Shown here: positions 55,688 through 63,794 of the stretch, piece after piece | Position numbering within the stretch: position 1 is the first letter of the stretch | Layout: every line of letters begins with the position of its first letter | NCBI GenBank assembly: GCA_030018355.1 | Contig: JASEFN010000004.1 | Coordinates: forward strand, 1-64,000 | DNA: 64,000 nt | Reading direction: 5' to 3' | DNA from: Caldisericia bacterium | GTDB taxonomy: Bacteria; Caldisericota; Caldisericia; B22-G15 | Made by a program: the position numbers and the translations under genes | The notes under the pieces: model-generated | Told to the model about the DNA's origin: nothing | Seen by the model: only the letters and a program-made list of their open reading frames with translations | Databases searched by the model: none

Positions 55688-56351
55688 TTTTATCACCTCC
55701 ATTTAAATAACTAATTAATAAATTTACTATCTCCTCTCTCTCTTCATCTTTTAAATTTATAAAATTAAATTTAATATCTTCCCAATAAGATTCAAAGCCT
55801 TTAAAATCATCGAAAAATTTAGTGAGTAAGAAAAATAGATAAGTAATAAAACCTAAAAAAACTATTTTTGAAGTTGAAGATAAAATAAGAAATTCTTTTA
55901 ATGTTTCAAACTCTTTAGTATTTGAAAATAGAGTTGAAATTAATAAAAAACCTAATACAACATAAAGCAGTGGTTTTATTGTTTTTGATGTTAAAATTTT
56001 TAATTTTTCCTTAATAAACTCATTTACCTTGCCTTCACTTTTTGCTTTTTCAAACTCATTTAAAAATTTTTTATATTCATCTATTTTTCTCGATCCATAG
56101 AGAAAAACTCTACCTTGAAGTGTTAAAGTGTAAAAATATTTTGGTCTTCCTTTACCTACTTTTTCAAATTCAATTTTTAATATTCCTTTTTCCTTTAAAT
56201 TTCTTAAATGTTCATATGCAGTTATAAAATTTATATCTAATTTTTTTGCAAGAATACAAGGTGTAATTCTTTTATTTTCTTTAAAATATTCACTTAAAAA
56301 GTTAATTAAATCTTTTTGTCTTTCAGTTAGTTTGATATCAAAATTTTCCAT
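55677..56351 (-). CDS. Membrane-anchored winged-helix regulator
   Basis: 224 residues. The N-terminal 90 residues form a winged helix (LAKKLDINFITAYEHLRNLKEKGILKIEF, then a wing with GKGRPKYFYTLT, then a helix starting LTLQGRVFLYG) similar to PadR/ArsR-type repressors. A charged helical linker follows, then two transmembrane helices (about 127-143 and 161-179) and a short acidic tail. Membrane attachment of a small regulator is unusual. It is coupled to the radical SAM gene, so sensing of that enzyme's membrane-linked product is a possibility, unproven. Confidence 0.75.
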   Translation of the reverse strand: MENFDIKLTERQKDLINFLSEYFKENKRITPCILAKKLDINFITAYEHLRNLKEKGILKIEFEKVGKGRPKYFYTLTLQGRVFLYGSRKIDEYKKFLNEFEKAKSEGKVNEFIKEKLKILTSKTIKPLLYVVLGFLLISTLFSNTKEFETLKEFLILSSTSKIVFLGFITYLFFLLTKFFDDFKGFESYWEDIKFNFINLKDEEREEIVNLLISYLNGGDKNGY

Positions 56352-56360
56352 GTTAAATCT

Positions 56361-56389
56361 ATTTTATTAGTTTTTTTTATTTTTGTCAA
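56361..56389 (-). promoter_or_regulatory. Promoter of the regulator-radical SAM (-thrC) operon
   Basis: Perfect TTGACA (56384-56389), 17-nt spacer, TAAAAT (56361-56366) on the minus strand. The -10 ends 9 nt before ATG 56351, so the expected start is about 3 nt before the ATG, and there is no Shine-Dalgarno. The -35 overlaps the stop region of aroQ. Confidence 0.8.
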
Positions 56390-56826
56390 TCCCCTTCATT
56401 TAAAATTAAATTTAAAGAATATAGTGCTGCTAAGTAAACAATATAGCCTAAACCTGAGATAACTCCTTTTGCTCCTTTTGCTGTTAATAATTTTTGTCTA
56501 AAATCTTCTCTTGAAAAAATGTTTGATAAATGAACTTCAATAACAGGGGTATTAATGCTTTTTATTGCATCAAGAATTGCTATGCTTGTATGAGAATAAC
56601 CCCCTGGATTAATTATTATCCCATCAAAATTTTCACCTTCTTGAATTTTATCAATTATCTCTCCTTCTGAGTTTGATTGAAAAAAAGTTAATGAAAAATT
56701 AAATTTTTTTGCCTCTTCTTCCATTTTCCTATTTATAAATTCAAGTGTCATCTCACCATAAATCCCTTTTTCTCTTTTTCCTAACAAATTTAAATTAGGG
56801 CCATTAATCACAAGAATTTTTTTCAT
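56386..56826 (-). CDS. aroQ: 3-dehydroquinate dehydratase, type II
   Basis: 146 residues. ILVINGPNLNLLGKREKGIYG carries the catalytic Tyr region, and NPGGYSHTSIAILDAIKSI and EVHLSNIFSREDFR are type II hallmarks. Dodecameric cytosolic enzyme, third step of the shikimate pathway. Last gene of the aromatic operon, overlapping aroKB by 4 nt. No terminator is seen before the next promoter. Confidence 0.96.
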   Translation of the reverse strand: MKKILVINGPNLNLLGKREKGIYGEMTLEFINRKMEEEAKKFNFSLTFFQSNSEGEIIDKIQEGENFDGIIINPGGYSHTSIAILDAIKSINTPVIEVHLSNIFSREDFRQKLLTAKGAKGVISGLGYIVYLAALYSLNLILNEGD

Positions 56827-58355
56827 TTTTCCTCCTTTAAAAAATTAACAAATTCAAATAATTTTTTTATATATTCATCAACATTAAAACAATTAAAAAT
56901 TCTCACATCACCAATATTTACTGGCAAAACTAAATTTAATCTATTTTCTCTCGATTTTTTATCAAGAAGAAGAGTGTGTTCTAATTTTTCTTTTTTTAAC
57001 AAATTTAAATCAAGAAATTTCTCATAATTAAAACCAATTTTTTTATAAACATTAAAAATTCTTTCAAATGTTTTTTCTTCCATTAATTTTAATCTTAAAG
57101 AGAGATATGAAGAAAATAAAATTCCAAATGCAACAGCTTCTCCGTGTGATATTTTTCCATAGTTGGTTATATTTTCTAAAGCATGCCCCAATGTATGACC
57201 TAAATTTAAAAACACTCTTTTATTTTTGTTATCAAACAAATCTTCTTTTATAAAATTTATTTTTTCCTCAATAGAGAGTTTTATTAATTGTATAATCTCA
57301 TAAAAATCTATTTTCTCTTTTTCTTCAAGAAAATCAAAAATACCATTTTCTCTTAAAATTCCATATTTAAAAACTTCACCTAAACCTGACAAAATTTCAT
57401 TTTTATTTAAAGTAAATAGAAATGAAGGATCAATAATAGTTTCTTTAGGTAGATAAATTGTACCTACAAGATTTTTGCCTCTTTTTAAATTTAATCCATT
57501 CTTTCCACCAATTGAACTATCAACTTGAGAGAGAAGAGTTGTTGGTATAAGATAAAATTGAACTCCTCTCATATATGTGGAAGAAACAAATCCAGATATA
57601 TCACCCACTACTCCACCACCTATTCCATATAGTAAATCACTCTTTTCAAATTTAATTGAGGATAAAAAATCTAAAATTTTAAAATATTCATATAAATTTT
57701 TAGATTTTTCCCCATTTTTAATTATGTATAAATTTATAATTTTAAATCTATCTTTAAAAATTTCAAAAACTTTATTATCAATTATTGAAAAGAAAATATC
57801 TTTTTTAAAATTTAATGTAATCCCTAATTCATAAATTATTTTTTGTGGTTCTTCATATTGAATCCTTTTTAATAAATTAACTATTTCATTTACTATTTCA
57901 TTTTTATCTTTATCACTCTTTATTTTTATTGGGATTTTCTTATAAAATTTTTCTCTTTTTCTATATAATTTTAAAAAAGATTGAAAATCATTTACTAATG
58001 GTCTTTTGTCACTATCCTTAACTCTTTTATAAAAAATTTTAATATCACCATAAAGTAAAATTGGAATTGACCTTTTAATTATTAAATCAATTGATTCTTC
58101 ATTTGTTATTGTTCCTCCCCCAAGAGATAAAACAAAATCTTCTTCAAGATTCAAAAGTTCAAAAAGAACCTCTTTTTCTATTTTTCTAAAATAGGACTCT
58201 CCGCTTTCTTTAAAAATCTCTTTTATATCTCTTTTTTCTCTTTTTTCAATTTCATTATCAAGGTCATAAAAAGGAATATTCAATTTCTCAGAAAGAAGAT
58301 TGCCAATTAATGTTTTACCTGAGCCCATAAAACCAGATATTGTTATTTTTGCCAA
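56823..58355 (-). CDS. aroKB: Bifunctional shikimate kinase / 3-dehydroquinate synthase
   Basis: 510-residue fusion. Residues 1-165 are shikimate kinase with P-loop GFMGSGKTLIGNLL and FYDLDNEIEKREKRDIKEIF, SLGGGT. Residues about 170-510 are dehydroquinate synthase with GGGVVGDISGFVSSTYMRG, PTTLLSQVDSSIGGKNG and NLGHTLGHALENI (metal ligands). The two catalyse steps 5 and 2 of the pathway. Start TTG 58355 after AAGGAGGAG. Thermotoga has, as far as I recall, the same fusion at the same operon position. Confidence 0.95.
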   Translation of the reverse strand: MAKITISGFMGSGKTLIGNLLSEKLNIPFYDLDNEIEKREKRDIKEIFKESGESYFRKIEKEVLFELLNLEEDFVLSLGGGTITNEESIDLIIKRSIPILLYGDIKIFYKRVKDSDKRPLVNDFQSFLKLYRKREKFYKKIPIKIKSDKDKNEIVNEIVNLLKRIQYEEPQKIIYELGITLNFKKDIFFSIIDNKVFEIFKDRFKIINLYIIKNGEKSKNLYEYFKILDFLSSIKFEKSDLLYGIGGGVVGDISGFVSSTYMRGVQFYLIPTTLLSQVDSSIGGKNGLNLKRGKNLVGTIYLPKETIIDPSFLFTLNKNEILSGLGEVFKYGILRENGIFDFLEEKEKIDFYEIIQLIKLSIEEKINFIKEDLFDNKNKRVFLNLGHTLGHALENITNYGKISHGEAVAFGILFSSYLSLRLKLMEEKTFERIFNVYKKIGFNYEKFLDLNLLKKEKLEHTLLLDKKSRENRLNLVLPVNIGDVRIFNCFNVDEYIKKLFEFVNFLKEEK

Positions 58356-59482
58356 AATCTCCTCCTTGAATTAAGATAGTTATTGAAACTATTCTTTAAA
58401 TCAAAAATTGTATCTCCACCAAATTTTTTCTTTATTTCATTTGCTAAAACGATTGAAATTCTACTTGCTGCAACTAATGTTACTGCTGGAATGGCTAAAA
58501 TATCTGATCTTACATATTTTGATTCAATTTCAACAAAATTTTCAAAATCAACTGTCTTTAATCCTTTCATAAGCGTTGGAATTGGTTTTGAATAAATTTT
58601 AATAACAATATCCTCACCATTTGAAACTCCACCCTCAATTCCTCCACATCTATTTGTCTTTCTTTTTATTTTATTATCTGAAATAAAAAATTCATCATGA
58701 AATTCACTTCCAAAAAGAATAGAACTCAAAACACCATCTCCTATCTCAACTGCTTTTACAGATGGAACAGAAATTACCGCTTGAGACAATAACCCATCTA
58801 AATTTTCTAAGTAATTATTATAATCTCCAATTCCTGGTGGGATATTTTTTACAACAATCACACTACTTCCTCCAAGTGTATCTCCTCTTGATTTTGCTTT
58901 ATCAATCTCTTTTTTCATTTTTTCTTCAATTTCTTTAATTGGAATAAAAAGATCTGATGAAAGTATCTCTTCAAAAAGATTTTCAATTTTATCAATAATA
59001 TTTTCTTCTATCTTTATCTTACCAATTGAAATGACAGAAAAATAAACTTTTATACCTAATTCATTCAACAAAGTTTCGCATATTGCACCTGCAATTGTAT
59101 CAAGAACTGTCAATCTTCCACTTCTTCTTTCAGAAGAAAGATAAAAGTTTTCAAAATCAAATTTTACGCTTCCTGAATAATCAACATGTCCTGGTCTCGG
59201 AGATGTTGAATATCTTTTTGTTTTATTAATTAAAAAATCAATGTTTAATACTCTAAAACCAATTGGAGCCCCTGTTGTAACAAAATTTTCATCAATTCCG
59301 CTAAATATTTCAAATTTATCTTCTTCAAATTTCATTCTTTCGCTTCTTCCATATCCTTTTTTTCTTAAATATAGTTTTTTATTTATAAAATCAATGTTTA
59401 TTTTTAAGTGAGAAGGAATTCCTTCAAGAATTCCAACTATATATTCACCATGAGATTCTCCCGCTGTTGTTAATCTAATCAA
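58343..59482 (-). CDS. aroC: Chorismate synthase
   Basis: 379 residues. FMN-dependent last step. Motifs: TTAGESHGEYIVGILEGIP at the N-terminus, KKGYGRSERMKFEEDKFEIFSG, RPGHVDYSG, ERRSGRLTVLDTIAGAI and GGIEGGVSNGEDIV. It overlaps aroE and aroKB (4 and 13 nt), in the same frame-coupled arrangement as its neighbours. Confidence 0.97.
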   Translation of the reverse strand: MIRLTTAGESHGEYIVGILEGIPSHLKINIDFINKKLYLRKKGYGRSERMKFEEDKFEIFSGIDENFVTTGAPIGFRVLNIDFLINKTKRYSTSPRPGHVDYSGSVKFDFENFYLSSERRSGRLTVLDTIAGAICETLLNELGIKVYFSVISIGKIKIEENIIDKIENLFEEILSSDLFIPIKEIEEKMKKEIDKAKSRGDTLGGSSVIVVKNIPPGIGDYNNYLENLDGLLSQAVISVPSVKAVEIGDGVLSSILFGSEFHDEFFISDNKIKRKTNRCGGIEGGVSNGEDIVIKIYSKPIPTLMKGLKTVDFENFVEIESKYVRSDILAIPAVTLVAASRISIVLANEIKKKFGGDTIFDLKNSFNNYLNSRRRFWQK

Positions 59483-60255
59483 ATTTCACCTCCAAACCAA
59501 ATTTTAATATTATGTAAACACTGAAAATAAAGCATTGTAAAACCATTTTTTGTTTTTGCCCCATTTTTTTTAGCCAATTTTAACAATTGAGTTTCAGATG
59601 GATTATATATAAGATCATACACAATCATATTCTTATGAATTAATCTCTCTTCAATTAGAGATTTATCATTCTCTTTTAAACCAACAGTTGTTGCATTTAC
59701 GATTAATTTTATTTTCTCTTTAACATTTTTTAGTTCATTTAATTCTATTGGAATTATAAAATCTTTAAATATCTCTTTTAACTTTTTTATTTTCTCGAAT
59801 GTCCTATTCCAAACAAAACTTTTCTTTACTTTTAACTCTTTAAGAGCAAGAATTACTGCCTTTGATGCGCCACCTGCTCCTAAAACAAGAGAAAAAGTAT
59901 CAATTAATTCATTTTTATATGGATATAAACTTTTTAAAAAACCGTAATAATCGGTATTAAATCCAAATAATTTGTAATCTTGAATTTTCACACAATTTAC
60001 AGATCCTATTTTTTCTGAAATTTCATCGAGTTTTAAATTGAATTTTAAAATCTCTTCTTTCAATGGTTGTGTTAAGTTAAAACCCAAAATGCTTTTTTCT
60101 TTCATTAATTCTTCTATTCTCTCTTTAAGATCTTCTTTTTGAGTTTCATAAAGAGTATATGTCGCATCTTTTTTTAAAATTTTAAATAATCTTGAATAAA
60201 TTTTTGGAGAATATGAGTGAGACAAAGGATAACCTAAAAGATAAAGTTTATACAT
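59479..60255 (-). CDS. aroE: Shikimate dehydrogenase
   Basis: 258 residues. Substrate lobe LLGYPLSHSYSPKIYSRLF and GFNLTQPLKE with the catalytic Lys, NADP lobe with LVLGAGGASKAVILAL and VWNRTFEK. It reduces 3-dehydroshikimate. It overlaps aroA by 8 nt. Confidence 0.96.
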   Translation of the reverse strand: MYKLYLLGYPLSHSYSPKIYSRLFKILKKDATYTLYETQKEDLKERIEELMKEKSILGFNLTQPLKEEILKFNLKLDEISEKIGSVNCVKIQDYKLFGFNTDYYGFLKSLYPYKNELIDTFSLVLGAGGASKAVILALKELKVKKSFVWNRTFEKIKKLKEIFKDFIIPIELNELKNVKEKIKLIVNATTVGLKENDKSLIEERLIHKNMIVYDLIYNPSETQLLKLAKKNGAKTKNGFTMLYFQCLHNIKIWFGGEI

Positions 60256-61534
60256 ACGAAACCTCTTTTAATAGATTAAAAAAGTCTGGAAATGATATTT
60301 TAATAGACTCAATTTCTTCTAAAATAACGCCCTCTTTTGACAAAAGTCCAAAAACACTAAAAGATAAAACAATTCTATGATCATTTGCAGTTTTTATAAC
60401 TCCCTTTTTAATAAACTTACTCTTTTCAACTCTAAACCCATCAGGAAGTTCTTCTGCTTTTACTCCAAGATTTTTTAAATTATCAACTAAAACTTTTATT
60501 CTATCACTCTCTTTAACTCTTAACTCCTCTGCTCCATGTACTTCAACACCCTCATCTAAAAATGCACCAATTGCACCAATTAAAGGTAGTTCATCAATTA
60601 AAAGTGGTGCTTCCTCTCTTTTAATCTCAATTTTTTTTATTAAACTTGTTTTTACAAGTAAATCTCCAAACTTTTCTCCATTTAAAATTTTTTCATTTAA
60701 GATTTTAATATCTCCTCCATTTTCAATTAATTTATTAAGAAGGTAAACTCTAGTTGGATTTAAAGAAATATCTTTTATTAAAATTTCACTATCAGGTAAA
60801 AGAAGTGATAAAAGAATAAAATAAGATGCAGATGAAAAATCTCCTGGAACAAAAATTTCTCTTCCTATTAAATTTTCTATAGGATAAACAATAATTTTAT
60901 CTTCACATACTTCTATCTTTCCCCCAAACTCTTTAAGCATAATTTCAGTATGATCTCTTGTTTTTATTTTTTCAATTATTATTGATTTTTCTCTGGCATT
61001 TAAAGTTGCAAGTATAATAGCACTTTTTACTTGAGCAGATGGTTTTTTTAATTCATACTCTATTCCAGAAAGCCTCTTTCCAAAAATTGCAAGAGGGGGA
61101 TAATTTCCACTTTCTCTTCCTAAAATTAACCCACCCATTTTTGAAATTGGCTCTATAACTCTTCTCATTGGTCTATTTCTTAAAGATTCATCACCAGTTA
61201 TGATAAAAAGTTTATTTTCAATTGATGAAAAAAGTCCTGCAAGAAGTCTAATTGTTGTTCCAGAGTTTCCAGCAAAAAGTATATCTTCAGGTTCTTTTAT
61301 TCCATTAAATCCAATTCCTTTAATCCTAACCCCCTTCTCCTCAATAAAAATTTCAGCTCCTACTTTTCTCATTATTTCTAATGTTCTTTGTGTATCTTCT
61401 CCTTTATTTGGATTTTTGATAAAACTCTCTCCTTTTGATATTGAAGAAAAAATATATGCTCTATGTGTTATTGATTTATCACCACTTATTTTAATTTCAC
61501 CTTTTACTCTTTTTATTGGCTTTATCTCTACCAT
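60248..61534 (-). CDS. aroA: 3-phosphoshikimate 1-carboxyvinyltransferase (EPSP synthase)
   Basis: 428 residues. Signatures ISGDKSITHRAYIFSSI, FAGNSGTTIRLLAGLF, then KPSAQVKSAIILATL, and RVKESDRIKVLVDNLKNLG near the C-terminus are the canonical EPSP synthase motifs. FAGNSGTTIR replaces the usual GNAGT (Ala to Ser), placing the enzyme outside the common class I pattern. Confidence 0.97.
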   Translation of the reverse strand: MVEIKPIKRVKGEIKISGDKSITHRAYIFSSISKGESFIKNPNKGEDTQRTLEIMRKVGAEIFIEEKGVRIKGIGFNGIKEPEDILFAGNSGTTIRLLAGLFSSIENKLFIITGDESLRNRPMRRVIEPISKMGGLILGRESGNYPPLAIFGKRLSGIEYELKKPSAQVKSAIILATLNAREKSIIIEKIKTRDHTEIMLKEFGGKIEVCEDKIIVYPIENLIGREIFVPGDFSSASYFILLSLLLPDSEILIKDISLNPTRVYLLNKLIENGGDIKILNEKILNGEKFGDLLVKTSLIKKIEIKREEAPLLIDELPLIGAIGAFLDEGVEVHGAEELRVKESDRIKVLVDNLKNLGVKAEELPDGFRVEKSKFIKKGVIKTANDHRIVLSFSVFGLLSKEGVILEEIESIKISFPDFFNLLKEVSYV

Positions 61535-62343
61535 ATTTTATCTCTCACCTCTTTTACATTCTTAATCTTTTCAAAAAAATCTTCTTTATCTAATTTATCA
61601 GAAATAGTAATAAATTCTTCAATTATCTCTCTTAAAAAAAGTTTCAAATTATCACAATTTGTTTTAACAAAACCAAAAGACATATATGGATCTCCACTTG
61701 CAATTCTTGTTGTATCTTTCAGTCCTGGTCCGGCATATTTAAAAATCTCAAATCCACCCTTTTTAAATATATAATCAAATAAAATTATTGATAAAACATA
61801 AGGTAAGTGACTTACAAGACCAAAAATATAATCATGTTTTTTAGAGTCTAAGAAAAGTGGGATACTTTCAATATCAAATATAAATTTCTTTACTAAATCC
61901 ATTTTCTCTTCGTTCAAATTATTTTCTTCAGTAAGAATAAAAATTCTATTTTTAAAAAGATCTTTATCAACATTATCTATTCCTCCTTTCTCTTTTCCTG
62001 CAATAGGATGACCTCCAATGTAAAATGAATTTAACTTTTTCATCTCATCTAAAATAGATCTTTTAGTGCTTCCAGTATCAATAACTATTGAATTTTTATT
62101 AAACTTTTCTCTATTATCTTTTATAAAATTTGGTATGTCTTGAACAGGAATCGAAATTAGAATGATATCTTTTTTAAAACCATCATCTAATTCAACTATT
62201 TCATCAACTACACCATATTTAATTGCTTTTGTATTAGTCTCTTCATTAATATCAAAACCAAATCTTTTCCACTTTCCGTTAAGTTTTAATCCAATTGAAC
62301 CACCAATTAAACCCAAACCTATAATAAAAATGCTATTCAACAT
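61528..62343 (-). CDS. tyrA: Prephenate dehydrogenase
   Basis: 271 residues. NAD-binding IIGLGLIGGSIGLKLNGKW, then IDTGSTKRSILDEM, GGHPIAGKEKGGID and VSHLPYVLS. It converts prephenate to 4-hydroxyphenylpyruvate, the tyrosine branch. No ACT domain. I prefer ATG 62343; TTG 62352 is in frame. It overlaps aroF by about 11 nt. Its presence, with no prephenate dehydratase in the operon, fits tyrosine as the sensed end product. Confidence 0.94.
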   Translation of the reverse strand: MLNSIFIIGLGLIGGSIGLKLNGKWKRFGFDINEETNTKAIKYGVVDEIVELDDGFKKDIILISIPVQDIPNFIKDNREKFNKNSIVIDTGSTKRSILDEMKKLNSFYIGGHPIAGKEKGGIDNVDKDLFKNRIFILTEENNLNEEKMDLVKKFIFDIESIPLFLDSKKHDYIFGLVSHLPYVLSIILFDYIFKKGGFEIFKYAGPGLKDTTRIASGDPYMSFGFVKTNCDNLKLFLREIIEEFITISDKLDKEDFFEKIKNVKEVRDKIW

Positions 62344-63349
62344 ATCTTCCAATTGAATTACTTACAAGTTTACTTTTTTCAACTAATTCTTTAAATTGTT
62401 CTGGATATAGAGATTGATAACCATCTGAAAGTGCTTTTTCAGGTTCAATATGTACCTCAACTAAAATTCCATCTGCACCTGCTGCAATTGATGCAAGAGA
62501 TACTGGAATTACAAGATTTCTATCACCAGTTGCATGGGATGGATCAACCACAATTGGAAGATGTGTTATTGATTTTAAAACTGGAATTGCAGATATATCA
62601 AGTGTATTTCTTGTATAAGTTTCAAATGTTCTTATTCCTCTTTCGCATAAAATTACATTATGATTCCCATTTGAAAGTATATATTCTGCTGCAAGTAGAA
62701 ACTCTTCAATTGTTGCAGACATTCCTCTTTTTAAAAGAATTGGCTTATTCAGTTTTCCAACCTCCTCAAGAAGCGAAAAGTTTTGCATATTCCGTGCTCC
62801 AATCTGAATTATGTCAACTGTATCATTTAAAAGTTCAATTTGGCTCTCTGACATAACTTCTGTTATAATGGGAAGATTAAAGGTTTCTTTTACCTCTCTT
62901 AAATATTTAATCCCTTCTTTTCCTAAGCCTCTAAAACTATATGGAGATGTTCTTGGTTTAAAAACACCCCCTCTTAAAATTTTTGCTCCATAATTTTTGA
63001 CTATTTCAGCAATTTTAAAAACCATTTCTCTTCCTTCAACAGCACATGGACCAGCCATAAAAACAATTCCTTTATCACCAATTTTTACTGAATTAACATT
63101 AATTATTGTATTTTCTTTTTTAAATTCTCTACTTGCAAGCTTAAAAGGTTTTAAAATTCTAATTGCATCTTCAACTTGAGGAAAATTAAGCCAATAGTTT
63201 CTATCTTTTGCTCTTGCATCACCAATTAAACCAATTATAACCTTTTCTTCACCTTTAGAGATATGTGGAATTAATCCAACTTCTTTAATTTTTTCAATTA
63301 GTGCCTCAATTTCTTCATCTTTTACACCCTTCTTTAAAATTAAAATCAT
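62333..63349 (-). CDS. aroF: 3-deoxy-7-phosphoheptulonate (DAHP) synthase, type I-beta
   Basis: 338 residues. An N-terminal ferredoxin-like regulatory domain (1-65) precedes the barrel with FMAGPCAVEGREMVFKIA, GGVFKPRTSPYSFRGLG, the GARNMQNFSLLEEVGK stretch and VDPSHATGDRNLV. In Thermotoga maritima the equivalent domain mediates feedback inhibition by tyrosine. First committed step of the pathway. ATG 63349 after GGAGGTG. Confidence 0.97.
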   Translation of the reverse strand: MILILKKGVKDEEIEALIEKIKEVGLIPHISKGEEKVIIGLIGDARAKDRNYWLNFPQVEDAIRILKPFKLASREFKKENTIINVNSVKIGDKGIVFMAGPCAVEGREMVFKIAEIVKNYGAKILRGGVFKPRTSPYSFRGLGKEGIKYLREVKETFNLPIITEVMSESQIELLNDTVDIIQIGARNMQNFSLLEEVGKLNKPILLKRGMSATIEEFLLAAEYILSNGNHNVILCERGIRTFETYTRNTLDISAIPVLKSITHLPIVVDPSHATGDRNLVIPVSLASIAAGADGILVEVHIEPEKALSDGYQSLYPEQFKELVEKSKLVSNSIGRYVE

Positions 63350-63705
63350 GTTGCACCTCCAAATAGATCCTCCCTTAAAGATTTTGCTTTTCCAAGATAA
63401 ACTGGAATTAACTTTTTTTCTCCATCAACAAAAATCATCACTCTGATACATTTCTCAAGTGCTCCATCTATTTTTTTATGTTCAAGATCAAGAAATGGTG
63501 TTTCTTTTAAATTAAATTTCTCTCTTACAATTTTAGATGGAAAAATTTTTGTAAGATCATCTGTCATCGTAAAAATGACACCTAAAATCTCCTCTTTTCT
63601 TAAGTTATTAACCTTAATTATCTCTTCAAAAAGATTAATTACTCCATTCTTAATTGAATCTTCACTATTTTCATCCACTGTTATTGCACCTCTTAAAATC
63701 CTCAC
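63346..63705 (-). CDS. aroH: Chorismate mutase, AroH type
   Basis: 119 residues from GTG 63705 with AGGAGGTGG directly upstream. LRGAITVDENSEDSI, SATPDL-like TMTDDLTKIFPSKIVRE and KCIRVMIFVD (active-site Arg) match the trimeric Bacillus-type mutase. The open frame continues to 63735, but that start lies inside the terminator hairpin and before the Shine-Dalgarno. First structural gene, committing chorismate to Tyr/Phe. Confidence 0.95.
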   Translation of the reverse strand: MRILRGAITVDENSEDSIKNGVINLFEEIIKVNNLRKEEILGVIFTMTDDLTKIFPSKIVREKFNLKETPFLDLEHKKIDGALEKCIRVMIFVDGEKKLIPVYLGKAKSLREDLFGGAT

Positions 63706-63721
63706 AAACCACCTCCTAAAA

Positions 63722-63746
63722 ATAAAAAAGCCCACTTTCGTGGGCT
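63722..63746 (-). terminator. Attenuator terminator in the aro operon leader
   Basis: On the minus strand AGCCCAC-GAAA-GTGGGCT followed by TTTTTTA: a 7-bp GC-rich stem with a GAAA tetraloop and a U tract. It lies 17 nt before the aroH start codon, downstream of the leader peptide, so read-through must be regulated for the operon to be expressed. Confidence 0.92.
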
Positions 63747-63794
63747 CTGGTGAAATTCAGAAGAAGGAGAAAACCTTCTCCTGAACTTCACCAG
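63747..63794 (-). promoter_or_regulatory. Leader RNA hairpin overlapping the end of the leader peptide
   Basis: Two 21-nt arms (63774-63794 and 63747-63767) pair fully, allowing two G-U pairs, around a 6-nt loop. The 5' arm contains the TGG and TGA codons of the leader peptide (63788-63793). The 3' arm touches the terminator stem with no spacer. A ribosome finishing the leader peptide would block this hairpin; one stalled on the Tyr codons would not. Confidence 0.85.

Noticed and set aside
63706-63735. Upstream start for chorismate mutase
   Set aside because: It would begin within the terminator stem and contains the AGGAGGTGG Shine-Dalgarno of the GTG start at 63705.
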